Assembly: GCA_029204045.2 (NCBI GenBank)
Contig: CM055066.1
Coordinates: 17,184,484-17,248,483 of the forward strand
Reading direction: 5' to 3'
Source: Tillandsia leiboldiana
Taxonomy: Eukaryota; Streptophyta; Magnoliopsida; Poales; Bromeliaceae
Length of the DNA: 64,000 bases
Shown: one piece after another, positions 1 through 9,011 of the stretch
Layout: each line of letters starts with the position of its first letter
Numbering within the stretch: position 1 is the stretch's first letter
The notes under the pieces: model-generated
The model's input: the letters and a program-made list of their open reading frames with translations, nothing else
Databases searched by the model: none
Told to the model about the DNA's origin: nothing
Translations under genes and position numbers: made by a program

Positions 1-644
1 CAAACGCTAAACTAACAAGAAAGGTACGGCTCCACCAGCAGGAAAGTCATCAACTCCAACCTTCGATTTAGAAAATAGCTGAAATTAGCGAAAAGTCTGA
101 AAATTTTGAAAGATCAGTGCCTTCGCCCCAATCAAACAAGAACAGGTCCGGGCACTGTCGCCATTTCTGGAGCAATCTTTCGAAGTTTTCGTCATGTTCG
201 TAAATTTCAGCACAAAGGCGAGAAAAGGGAGAGAAGTGTTGGTGTCGTTCCTGCTATGGCTACAAAAACGAAAGCTACCACTACCCGAGACTCCTAAGGA
301 CACAACCTGTAGTCCTAAACGTCACAACTGCTCCCGAGGCGGCGTCTGTCCGCAGTCGCTGAAGCCCATGCTGCTGGACGGATACGCCGGCAACCCGAGA
401 AAAATGAACTCCTCCTATCCAACTCGCCGAAGGATACCTGCTCTCATTCCATTATCAGTCGTAGCACGGCACCGCACCAACCAGTCCAACCTGTGCGCTC
501 AGTCCAAGTCATGGAGCTGTCCTTGAATCGTCACATCAGCAGGTGAAGTCCCAAGTCTCAACTGCACTGATCATACACCGCGATCCTCCTCTACTCGTAG
601 GATACTGGGAAGAATCCAAATGCTAAAACATGTAGCATAAATTC
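1..644 (-). mobile_element. Non-coding 3' internal part of a gag-only gypsy element
   Basis: On the minus strand this follows the gag remnant at 645-1289. It corresponds to the non-coding segment at about 4693-5460 on the plus strand, which also follows a gag. No pol domain is recognisable in any frame. The best match between the two copies is the foldback at 78-211 and its flanks. The element runs off the left edge, so its LTR is not seen. I infer a non-autonomous gypsy derivative that kept gag and lost pol. Confidence 0.6.
78..211 (-). repeat. Foldback hairpin with conserved 20-nt loop, copy 1
   Basis: The outer arms GCTGAAAT and ATTTCAGC (plus 78-85 and 204-211) are perfect inverted repeats. 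An inner 7-bp stem reads CAGTGCC/GGCACTG on the minus strand. The apex contains CTGTTCTTGTTTGATTGGGG (complement of 127-146). The same loop occurs in four more foldbacks at 2330-2400, 2594-2650, 2783-2835 and 5244-5378. Function unknown. Confidence 0.65.
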
Positions 645-1289
645 CTAACCCACACCCATGCAAAGATGCTGATGCAGATGCTCTACTAATAATGCAAAAG
701 GATGCAGCGGTATCGAAATGCTCAACTCAGCTATCTGAAATAAAATCATACCTGCCGCGACGCGATCTGCTGCCGGGGTGTCCTCCACCAGGGCTGCATA
801 AACCCATCCACTTGGTGCTGCAGATCGTCGTCCCGTCTGTCCCGACGTCGTGGCCCACTCTGTCTGATGATGTGCCGGAGGTGCTTCCGCTGCATGGATT
901 GGCAAGGGGGGTGCTGTCGCAATCGGCCGCACTGACAAAATGGCCTGGGGGCAAGCTGCGCGGAAATGTCCCAACTCTCCGCAGAGGAAACACCGTCTCT
1001 GCCTCTGGTCACACTGCGACGGTGGATGAGGCCCGCCACAGATGACACACCGCTCCTGTCGCTGGTGCCGAAACCGCCGATGTCGGGGGTACTGCTGCTG
1101 AGACTGCTGTCGCTGCTGGTGCTGCTGATACCGCGGCTGCTGCGGGGGTCCACCCGATCTCTGGCGCCTCCGAAACCTATGACCCTGAGGATGAGATTGT
1201 GAAGGTCTCGGAGGTCCCTGCTGACTCGTCTGTCCCTCAACATCCTGTGCTGGGCGCTTTGCCCCCGAAATCCCTGCGGGAGATGGAGC
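645..1289 (-). pseudogene. gag: Ty3/gypsy gag C-terminus with zinc knuckles and protease start, truncated
   Basis: The minus-strand frame is open and encodes a Gln/Arg/Pro-rich nucleocapsid region, a first knuckle-like CxxC-GGPH-C motif, and a canonical CCHC knuckle (CFLCGELGHFRAAC). A short stretch resembling the start of the aspartic protease follows, but no DTGA catalytic site remains. Gag packages element RNA into cytoplasmic particles. The N-terminal capsid half is missing because the LTR starting at 1290 interrupts the gene. The frame happens to stay open to about 1370, but those residues come from the LTR. Close relatives in the window are the gags at 3393-4692 (plus) and 35567-37233 (minus). 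Confidence 0.8.
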
Positions 1290-3304
1290 TGTAGAATACC
1301 GGGTTTTCGGATGGCGCACCGACCTCGCAAGATGGCATGGTGCGGAGGAATTGCCACGGGCGTGTTGCATATGTGTTTACAGATGATGTCGGGTAGATTC
1401 GAATCAACGCGGAAGCCCCAGCTTGATTCGGGGTTTTCCCGGGTGTGTGTGCCGATTGAGGACTGGATTTAGGAAAATACCGACTTCACTGTGGAGTGCA
1501 GGAGATTCGGGTACCGTTGGAGCAGGTATATTTTCAGTTTTCAGCGGAGTTCGGGAGGTTCCGGACTGACGAGGAGGGCCCGAGGGCAAAAAGTGAGTCG
1601 GAACTGACAATTTTGGAGCCGGTTTTTGGATTGAGCACCCCGACTCAACGGTTGAGCTTTTTGAGGAGAAAAAGCTGTGGACATGTGTATTTTCAGATTA
1701 CAGCGGAGTTCGGGAGGTTTCGGACCGGTGCGGAGATCCCGAAGCCAAAAAGTGAGTTGGAGTTGGTTATTTTGGATTATTTAATTAAGTTAATTATTTG
1801 TAAATTGTTACTTTTAGCTGTGAGGAAATTAGAGAATGCAAGAAAATGAGAAGAATGGAATTAAGAGAGAGAGAGGTTATTTTATTGCTTGTTACAGCTG
1901 TTTAGCACCCCCCCCTCTCTAATTAAGCTATGCTTAATTAAGATGTGCCACGTCACCCTTCTCTTCTCCTCTTCAAACCAGACCAATAGAGAACCTTAAT
2001 CTGGGCTAGGTTCTTTTATGCTTTAGACATCCCACACTGTGCATTTCATTCTGGACTTAGAGTTCCTCGCCCGGGTATTGGGCCGAGTGGTCAGGACATT
2101 GTGGGACGTATGTTGCACTCGGGCCTGGGGGCTGAGTGGAGTCTGGTAGTTAGAGCCAGTTGTTTAGTTCTGGCGGGAGCCGTTTGGGTAGACGGTGGTC
2201 CCGAGACGTTGTGTTCTTGAGTTGGTTGTCACTACAGTGGTAGTGGCAGTGGCGTACTAGTGACAGCAGGACCTTGAACCCAGAACCTTTTTGGGCGCAC
2301 ACATGATTTTAGTCAGCCAATGTTTTCTTCCAAGCCTCGCAGGGTCGCCTAAGTCTGTTCTTGTTTGATAGGACGAGGGCATTAGCTCTTCGAGGTTTGG
2401 ACATAAAACTTGTTTGCAAATTGTTTTCCTAAAAAGACTATAAAACATTAAAAAGATGGATTTCTCTCAGATCAAATGGTTTTCTGTAATAAATGTCACT
2501 GTTTCTTATAAACTTATCCACCCGAGATGATTCGAGTGGTCTGGGTTCTAAGGGCCGATTTCTTTCTGGGGTCGAAAGCAAGTCGAAAGCAACGGGAGGC
2601 TACGCCTATAGCCTGTTCTTGTTTGATTGGGGTCGTAGGTATTAGTCTCCTGGGGTTTTCGGACTCTTCGTGGATCTGGCTGTAGAGCATCTCCAGCCCG
2701 TGAGATTTGTAGGTTGAGATGGGTTCCCACTTTAACCGAGAGGGGCCGAATCCCTGAACGGTAAAGGATCGAGAACTTCGATAGGCTGAGCCTAGAGTCT
2801 GTTCTTGTTTGATTGGGGTTCTAGGCACCGGCCTAACGGGATTCTCAGACCTTTGCTGCGTCAGTCGGTTCTTCTCGCTTATGAGTAGGGAGTCGTTTTG
2901 GGAGCCGTTTGGAGTGACGGCGGTCCCAACTGTGTTGTACCTTCTTTTAGTGAGTTAGTGTTGTGAGATTGAGTCGTGGAGGGTTCTCCGACTTAGTGAT
3001 GGTTTTCGAGCTTTGAGATACCGATCTGTTTGATCGTGGATTATAGCCTGCATGTGCCGCATATTGAGACAGTGAGACAGATGTGATACTTGAGTTCGGT
3101 GGGGTCGCTCCCCTCGAGCTACGCTCCGGGTGCGATGATGATACCGAGCCGGACGAGGCTACGATGTGGATATGCGCCTAGTTGATTTACTAGTGGTCGC
3201 TTGATACCCCTGGCCGAGTTACCATGGGGTCACTTTGCGTGAGATTGAGATAGTCCGATGGGACGCCCTGGTTGATACACTAGGGGGCGCAGGCTTGACT
3301 GGAC
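1290..3304 (+). mobile_element. Gypsy class-beta 5' LTR, 3' end deleted
   Basis: It begins TGTAGAATACCG, exactly as the complete LTR at 22255, and cuts into the minus-strand gag at 645-1289, so it is a younger insertion. The first 250 bp and the last 300 bp match the 22255 LTR; the middle is divergent. The match stops near 3304, about 730 bp before the LTR end, and the sequence jumps to leader just upstream of gag. The LTR 3' end and primer-binding site are therefore deleted. No coding capacity. Confidence 0.7.
2330..2835 (+). repeat. Three foldbacks with conserved 20-nt loop, copies 2-4
   Basis: The loop motif lies at 2355-2368 (partial), 2613-2632 and 2799-2818. Flanking inverted repeats are CCAAGCCTCG/CGAGGTTTGG (2330-2339 and 2391-2400, one wobble), CTACG/CGTAG (2600-2604 and 2634-2638) and GCCTAGA/TCTAGGC (2790-2796 and 2820-2826). 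Stems differ in sequence while pairing is kept. They lie inside an LTR; two more copies are in non-coding internal regions. Confidence 0.65.
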
Positions 3305-3392
3305 CCTATGGAATGGATGACATGTCTTAGACTTTCGCTGGATTGGGTCGTTTGGTTGTTGTGTCTTGATGTTTGTTATTGTGCAGTGGACT

Positions 3393-4692
3393 ATGATGCC
3401 CCTGAGACGTCGTGTAGTGAAGATGGCACACCCCGCATCTGATGAGTACCCGAGCAGCGGAGGCAGAGCTATCAGAGCAGAGCGAGACCCAGGAGTTATG
3501 GATCCAGATGGCACAGTTGTCGGAGGCTGTCCGATGCCAGGAGGAGGCCATGGAACGTTTGATGCGCATGTTGGAGCAGAGAGCACAGCCAGTTGCAGTA
3601 CCGCTTGAGAGTCCTCCAGCACTTTCTTTCTATGCAGTGACATATTCAGTTGTATCAGTGGCGCCGATGGAGCGGGCAGCCCCTTCGTGTCGGCGAGTAG
3701 TGCCGAGGCACTGAGGTAGGGTGGATGGCGGATAGTAGACGAGCTTTGGGACATCATCGGGCGATTGAGCCAGTCCCGACAGTCTGATCCACCCCGATTT
3801 GCAGGATTGACCTTGGAGCCGTGGGAGGCTGAAAACTGGATAGCAGCAATGGAGAAGCATCGGGTGCACTTGGCTACGCACTTTTCGGAAAAGGACGCCG
3901 AGATTTGGTGGTGTCGAGTTCGTCCTGTTGGACCACCGGGAGCACAGTTGTTGACTTGGAGCGAGTTTCATGCTTTGCTGCTCAGGGGCTTCTTTCCTGA
4001 CAGTGTAAGCAGAAACTGGAAGGGGATCTTAGACGCCTGCAGCAGGGGAGTCGACCTCTTCAGGAGTATGTTCGCGAGTTTTCTGATTGTTGAGCTGTGT
4101 ACCCCATCTCGCCCGGGATGAGGCCCAGAAGGTTGAGCTAGTTGAGAGAGGACTGCATCAGGATATTTATCACTTGGTGCATTCTCGGCGAGCGCCGACG
4201 TCCGATGCAGCGATTGAGCATGCTCGGTGGGTTGACCGAGGTTCAGTGATCATGTCAGAGAGAGAGACGGAGCACCTGGGACCAGCTCCGGGGAGAGGCA
4301 TCTAGTGCCTCCCGAGTTTGGATAGTCGAGTAGATCGAGACCCCCTGGGGCCGCCACGATCCCAGCCTGAGGGTCGTGAGTCTCAGAGGAGACAGAGACC
4401 AGGAGGTTCTCCACAGCCGATGTGTCAGCAGCAGCAGCGGGATGACTATGTCATTTGTGGTAGGCCGCATTCTGCGTCGCAGTGTTACCACAGGCAGAGG
4501 CGATGTTTTTCGTGTGGACAGTCGGGACATTTTCAGGCAGCATGCCCTCGAGCAATGCTTACGGCAATACCGCTTGCGACGGCACCCCCGCTACCTCTTC
4601 GGGATGAAGGAGCTCCTCCGATTTACCTCCAGGCAGACAGGGCCACGACGTCGGGGCAGACCGATCGGCGACCATCTACAGCGAGCGGATGA
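3393..4692 (+). pseudogene. gag: Decayed Ty3/gypsy gag
   Basis: The start ATGATGCCCCTGAGACG encodes an M-P-x-R-R-R N-terminus like the other gags here. Pieces in several frames give a coiled segment (3442-3714, with QEEAMERLMRMLEQ), the capsid-like domain (3765-4121, with LEPWEAENWIAAMEK), its continuation (4087-4305) and the nucleocapsid (4318-4692). The last has CVICG-like and CFSCGQSGHFQAAC knuckles. At least three frameshifts separate them, so no functional protein is made. The Retrotrans_gag order matches E2. A leader of about 90 bp precedes it. Confidence 0.8.
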
Positions 4693-5613
4693 GTCTGTAC
4701 CGCCCGGTTGGAGGGCGCTACGGTAGTGGACCAGATTGTCGCGGGCATGATTTCTTTACAGCAGTTTGAGTTGAGTGTTTTTGGCTTTCCTGTCTGGACT
4801 GGAGGTAGAATTGTTACCACGTGCACTAGAGGTACAGGTTCCTATTGGTGTTGTGCATATGGGGGAGCCTTATGGATCGTGTCCAGTACCGTTGAGACTT
4901 GGAATTATACCGGCAGGTGTTATGGTTTAGTGGCAGCTCCACGACTTAGATTGAGCACACAAGATGGACCAGTTGATGCGGTATTGTGCAACGGCTGATT
5001 ATGGAATGAGATCAGTTACCCTTCCGCGAGTTGGACTAGAGGAGTTCATTTTCACAGATCACCGGGGTATCCTTCCTACAGCTGCGCCTTCAGCGGTTTG
5101 GGCCTTGGTGCTACTTTTGGATCGTTGGTGACGATTAGGACTAGAGGATTGTGTCCTTAGGGGTCACGTTTAGATCGTAGCTTCCGTTTTGTAGCCACGG
5201 CAGGAACGACTTCAACACTTCTCTCCCTTTTTCTCGCCGGTATGCTGAAATTTTCGAACAGGACGAAAACTTCGAAAGACTGCTCCAGAAATGGAGATGG
5301 TGCCCGAACCTGTTCTTGTTTGATTGGGGCAAGGGCACTGGTCCTTCCGAAATTTTCGAACTTTTCGTTGATTTCAGCCGTTTACTAAACTGAGAGTTGT
5401 GGTTGACGACTTTCCTGCTGGTGGGGCCTTTACCCTTCTTGTTGGTTGTGTTGGCGTTTTCGTGAGGTTTTCCCAGCTTTTGGACTCCTAGCCGTGTGGA
5501 CTCGCTTCGCGGAGGATGCGTAGCGACTGGGAAGCTGGAGACGGTGTTGATGGATTCTTACCTTTGGCTTTGGAACTCCCCTTTTGAGCCGTGTTAGTTT
5601 CGAGGACGAAACT
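4693..5613 (+). other. Internal region lacking pol between gag and the 3' LTR
   Basis: Only a short protease-like start (about 4709-4780, VVDQIVAGM) follows gag. No reverse transcriptase, RNase H or integrase motif is recognisable before the polypurine tract. The text around 5590-5615 (GTTTCGAGGACGAAACTT) is the conserved sequence that directly follows pol in E1, E2 and H. Pol was therefore deleted or replaced by the foldback-bearing segment, which the minus copy at 1-644 also has. Confidence 0.6.
5244..5378 (+). repeat. Foldback hairpin with conserved 20-nt loop, copy 5
   Basis: The outer arms GCTGAAAT (5244-5251) and ATTTCAGC (5371-5378) are perfect complements. A middle stem pairs ACGAAAACTT with AACTTTTCGT at 9 of 10 positions. 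The inner stem GTGCCC/GGGCAC flanks the loop CTGTTCTTGTTTGATTGGGG at 5310-5329. It is the plus-strand twin of 78-211. Confidence 0.65.
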
Positions 5614-5632
5614 TTCTTTTAGTGGGGGAGAC
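5614..5632 (+). other. Polypurine tract before 3' LTR
   Basis: TTCTTTTAGTGGGGGAGAC directly precedes the LTR start TGTGAGG. The same position in element H reads TTAGGGGGGAGGAC. Purine-rich tracts here prime plus-strand DNA synthesis. Confidence 0.75.
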
Positions 5633-7580
5633 TGTGAGGTCCCGGAATCCCCCGCGTAGGGTTTGCTGGTTGTTTTGCAGCTTTTGGTGGCCGTTGGGAG
5701 TGTTTGTACGCAATTTGGACACAAGTGTTGGACCTTGGGCTTAAAAGGAGATCCCGTGGGAAATTGGAGGACCCGTCGAGTGTTTAGAAGTGGTTTCGCG
5801 CGACGCGGATGTCAAATTTGGACTCCGAGAGAAGTTTGGATAAGAGATTACCTCTCCGGTTGCCTTCGGGAATTTTTAAAGTTGGAATTTGGCAAATCGG
5901 ACTTCAGAATTGGACCCGGCGCGGAAATCGGATCAAGTGGGCTATTCGGGGGCTTTCGGCAATTTTTTGGATGAGAATTTGGAGAAATGGATATCGTTTT
6001 TGGATTCAGCGTGCGAAATCGTTGAGAATGGACTATTTATTTGTTTGATTTGGAGCCCGGATGAAGTGCGCGTTTTTCGAGGCGACGCAGCACGAATCCC
6101 GAGGCGTGGCGGTGCGGCACGGATCCCGAGGCGGCTCGAGGCGCGCGGCGCGCTGCGCAATGCGCGCAGCTGGCGCGCGTTGGGAACGCGCGCCTGCGCG
6201 GGTCAGCGCAGGGGCCGCCACGTGGCGGCCACCAGTTGGCGCCCGCGCGGGCGTGAGGGGGCGCGCGCCCTTGTGGCGTGCGTGGTGTCCCGCGCCTGCG
6301 CGGGTCGCGGTGTCACGCGCCCGTGTGGCGCGCGGCCTGCGCCCGCGTGGCGCGCTTGGATGCGCGCCACGTGGCGGACGGGGCGCGTGCGTGGACCCGG
6401 TGCACGCGCCCCGGCTTGGTGGACCGCCGGCAGTGAGCTCCCATTGGCTGGCGCCGTGGACCGGATCCGTGGACCGGGACCGTGGACCACCCTCCCTTTT
6501 CTCCTCCTTTTCTTATTCTTCTTCTTCTTCTTTCTCCCCGGCACACCACTTCTCCTCCATTTTCTTTTCTTTCTTCTCCAACCGAGCGAGAGAGGGAGTG
6601 AGGAGGGGATTTTTGTGGGGTGCGGCGGCACGCCGTGGACCTCCCGGAGCGCGCGAGGTGTTCCAAACGGGCCGGTTTGGCGGGCGACGCAGTCGAGGTA
6701 GGTCCCGCGGGTTGTTTTTGCAGTATTTTTGGCACAGTTTTGGGGGCGTCCTTTTGGACATTGGATTGACCCCTTGTTCTTATCTGTGTTAGGGACCGTA
6801 TTCTTACTGCTCCGTTTTGCGTGCCCCAACGGCGTGCTCCGTTTTGCGTGCGGAATCCGTTTTGCGCGCGTATTTCGACACGGTGCACCATTTTGCGTAC
6901 GGACTCCGTTTTGCGCGCGGGTTTCGGCATCGTGCTCCGTTTTGCATGCGGACTCCGGCGGCGTGCACCGTTTTGTGTGCAGGTTTCCGCACCGTGCTCC
7001 GTTTTGCGTGCGAACTCCGGCGGCGTGCACCGTTTTGCGTGCGGACTCTGTTTTGCGCGCGAGTTTTGGCACCGTGCTCTGTTTTGCGTGCGAACTCTGG
7101 CGGCGTGCACCGTTTTGCGTGCGGACTCCGTTTTGCGCGCGGCTTTCGGCACCGTGCTCCGTTTTACGTGCGGACTCTATTTTGCGCGCGGGTTTTGGCA
7201 CCGTGCTCCGTTTTGCGTGCGGACTCCGGCGGCGTGCACCGTTTTGCGTGCGGACTCAGGTTTATGTGAGGACTCAATGGAAATTATTTGAGCTTCCGGG
7301 GGATTTTTCGTGGTTCGCGGCAGTGCGCGCGCGGTGCGGTTTTCAGAGACCCGTCAGTTGAGGTTGTGGCGCTTCACCGACTTTAGCGGTTGCCTGCGGA
7401 AGCGTTCCAGGTGGGTTGGAATTTCTCCAAAATGTATGGAATGCCCTTTAATACTCCTGAATGCAATTTGATCACATTTATTATGCTATTTTCACTATTT
7501 ACATCAAATAGTTGCCTGGAAAATTTTAGAAAATTATTTAGAACCCCTGATTATTTTTAGTAGACTCCTGATACCATATG
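5633..7580 (+). mobile_element. Gypsy class-alpha 3' LTR, truncated
   Basis: It starts TGTGAGGTCCCGG directly after the polypurine tract. It continues with blocks shared with the H LTR, such as AGAAGTGGTTTCGCGCGA and CCTTCGG-AATTTTT, then a GC-rich block and a tandem repeat. It stops abruptly at CATATG (7580), where the Cassandra-like TRIM begins; the 3' part is missing. Its start is unlike the LTR at 1290, so the two LTRs flanking this gag do not match. Long ORFs on both strands at 6061-7201 reflect GC-rich low-complexity sequence, not genes. Confidence 0.7.
6811..7258 (+). repeat. Minisatellite of CCGTTTTGCG-type units inside an LTR
   Basis: About 18 copies of CCGTTTTGCGYGCGG lie in about 450 bp. 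They fall into sub-types: after GTGCT, after GGCGGCGTGCA, and a GCGCGC version followed by GGGTTTCGGCAC. These alternate in a higher-order order. All three plus frames are open across it. I see no equivalent in the other LTRs here. Confidence 0.85.
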
Positions 7581-7757
7581 TGTGACGCCCCACTTCACAG
7601 GGGGTCACCCATCCTAGAACTACTCTAGCTCTAGCACGCTTAACTCTCATGTTCCTCTTAGATCTTGCTACCATCCAAAATGCTATAGCCAGGTTAGAGA
7701 TTTAGTCCTATTATATCATTTATATATAGGACTAATCCAAATTCCGGGGGTATCACA
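7581..7757 (-). repeat. Cassandra-type LTR (3' LTR in element orientation)
   Basis: 177 bp, TGTGATACCC to GGCGTCACA on the minus strand. 5S-like boxes lie at 7634-7644 (A-box) and 7603-7614 (C-box). It differs from the other LTR at only a few positions, such as CTTCACAGG versus CTTCCCAGG. Confidence 0.9.
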
Positions 7758-7772
7758 TTCTTCCCCCCTTTA
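7758..7772 (-). other. TRIM polypurine tract
   Basis: The minus strand reads AAAGGGGGGAAGAA immediately before the LTR start TGTGATACC, fixing the element's orientation as minus. Confidence 0.8.
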
Positions 7773-7965
7773 AGCCCTGACGTCCACGTCAGGCTCAAGC
7801 ACACTCACAAGCACCAGGCGATGTGAGACTCGTCTCGCTAGCCTTAGCCGACCTTGTGGGGAGCTGCACTCCACCCACAACGGTCATTAGCCGGGGAGCC
7901 TCGCTCTACCCGCTATATAACCCTAGCTCAGCCAAGACTCATCTCACATTTCCGGCTGGTGAATG

Positions 7966-7977
7966 GCTCTGATACCA
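7966..7977 (-). other. TRIM primer-binding site (tRNA-iMet)
   Basis: The minus strand reads TGGTATCAGAGC, the usual plant initiator-Met tRNA complement, two bases from the LTR end at 7980. Confidence 0.9.
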
Positions 7978-7979
7978 AC

Positions 7980-8156
7980 TGTGACGCCCCACTTCCCAGG
8001 GGGTCACCCATCCTAGAACTACTCTAGCTCTAGCACGCTTAACTCTCATGTTCCTCTTGGATCTTGCTACCATCCAAAATGCTATAGCCGGGTTAGAGAT
8101 TTAGTCCTATTATATCATTTATATATAGGACTAATCCAAATTCCGGGGGTATCACA
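7980..8156 (-). repeat. Cassandra-type LTR (5' LTR in element orientation)
   Basis: 177 bp. 5S-derived boxes lie at 8033-8043 (A-box) and 8002-8013 (C-box) on the minus strand. In this family they are thought to recruit RNA polymerase III; that is family knowledge, not visible here. Confidence 0.9.
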
Positions 8157-8975
8157 ACCACCTGCGTGCGGCGCTGCCCGCATGCGGGGGCATGCGGCGC
8201 CGCCCGCATGCGGGGGCATGCGGCGCCGCCCGCATGCGTGGCTTTGTGCGTGCCGGCTCCGGTGACGGCGCCGACTCCGTTGACGGCGCCGACCCTCCTC
8301 CTCCCTTTTTGCCTAAGAGAACCAAGAAAAACCCAATCAAGAACCCTAAGCTATGCTCACCTTGGTTTCGTCGGCTAGGGTTGATCTAGGGGATGATCGT
8401 CCTGTTCTTGCGTGCCCGGTAACGAAGGGTATGCCGGCGATCTTCCCTCTCCTCACCCGCTCCGCCTTGATTCTCCACTCGATCGGTTGGGAAAAAGGAA
8501 GGTTGGGGAAGTGGGTTCCTCCTTGCGCTTGGGGTTGCGTACGCCTAAGGTGAGGGAAGTTGTAGGGAGTTGTAACCGTCGTACCCCTGTTTTCCCACGA
8601 CAGGAAAAATGCGGGAGCAGTTAGGATGGTGGGAGCGGTTAGGATGAGGAATGGGAATGAACCCATTTCAAGTCAAAAGCAGGTAATAAGTCGGGTGCGA
8701 ACCAGGGTCCGGTCCGCCTGAAAAACCGTGCTGACCACCTGAACCGCTAGCCACCTTCCGGAATTTATTCCGGGAGATTCCGGCGTCGGAATTCAAAACC
8801 GACTGCGCCGCCGTTCTCCGTTTCGCGAGCTTTATTGACTAAAAATACCCGCGAGCCCCGACGGTCTGCCCGGAAACAAGGAATTGTTAGATCACCCTCC
8901 GGCCCCCGAAACGAATTGCGAAATAAAGAAAACCAAAAGTAGACCCAAAAACATTTTAAACCAGCGGCTACTACA
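8157..8975 (-). mobile_element. E1 3' LTR (class gamma), truncated
   Basis: It matches 14443-15325 with about 2% substitutions (roughly 15 in 635 bp by eye), plus fewer copies of a GCATGCGG repeat. It ends CTACA at 8975 next to the polypurine tract. About 1.4 kb of the LTR is absent: sequence before 8157 is the TRIM and, beyond it, an unrelated LTR. The E1 left end and target duplication are therefore lost. Confidence 0.85.
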
Positions 8976-8992
8976 CCACTCACCTCTTAAAA
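8976..8992 (-). other. E1 polypurine tract
   Basis: The minus strand reads TTTTAAGAGGTGAGTGG just before the LTR start TGTAGTAGCC, and after the conserved GAGGACGAAACTC block that follows pol. Confidence 0.7.
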
Positions 8993-9011
8993 CGAGTTTC
9001 GTCCTCGAAAC

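Larger units (their letters stand above)
7581..8156 (-). mobile_element. Cassandra-type TRIM, complete, 576 bp
   Basis: Two 177-bp direct LTRs (7581-7757 and 7980-8156) flank 222 bp with no coding capacity. On the minus strand the order is LTR, primer-binding site TGGTATCAGAGC, interior, polypurine tract, LTR. The LTR minus strand contains GTTAAGCGTGC and AGGATGGGTGACC, the A-box and C-box portions of plant 5S rRNA, which defines Cassandra elements. These are non-autonomous and move with enzymes of other retrotransposons. The 5-bp flanks differ (ATATG left, ACCAC right). Left is a class-alpha LTR and right a class-gamma LTR, so this copy sits on a rearrangement breakpoint. Confidence 0.9.

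Noticed and set aside
127..146. The 20-nt loop as a MITE or hAT terminal repeat
   Set aside because: It lies in the loop centre, not at an element end, with no flanking target duplication.
6203..7201. Long overlapping ORFs on both strands (up to 332 codons) rich in Arg, Ala and repeats
   Set aside because: They lie in a GC-rich LTR block and a tandem repeat that keep all frames open; no known domain and no conserved start.
6811..7258. CRISPR-like spaced repeats
   Set aside because: Units are contiguous and diverged with no unique spacers, in a plant LTR.
7603..7644. Possible 5S rRNA gene
   Set aside because: Only the internal promoter part of 5S is present, inside a 177-bp LTR with PBS and PPT nearby, so it is Cassandra-type.
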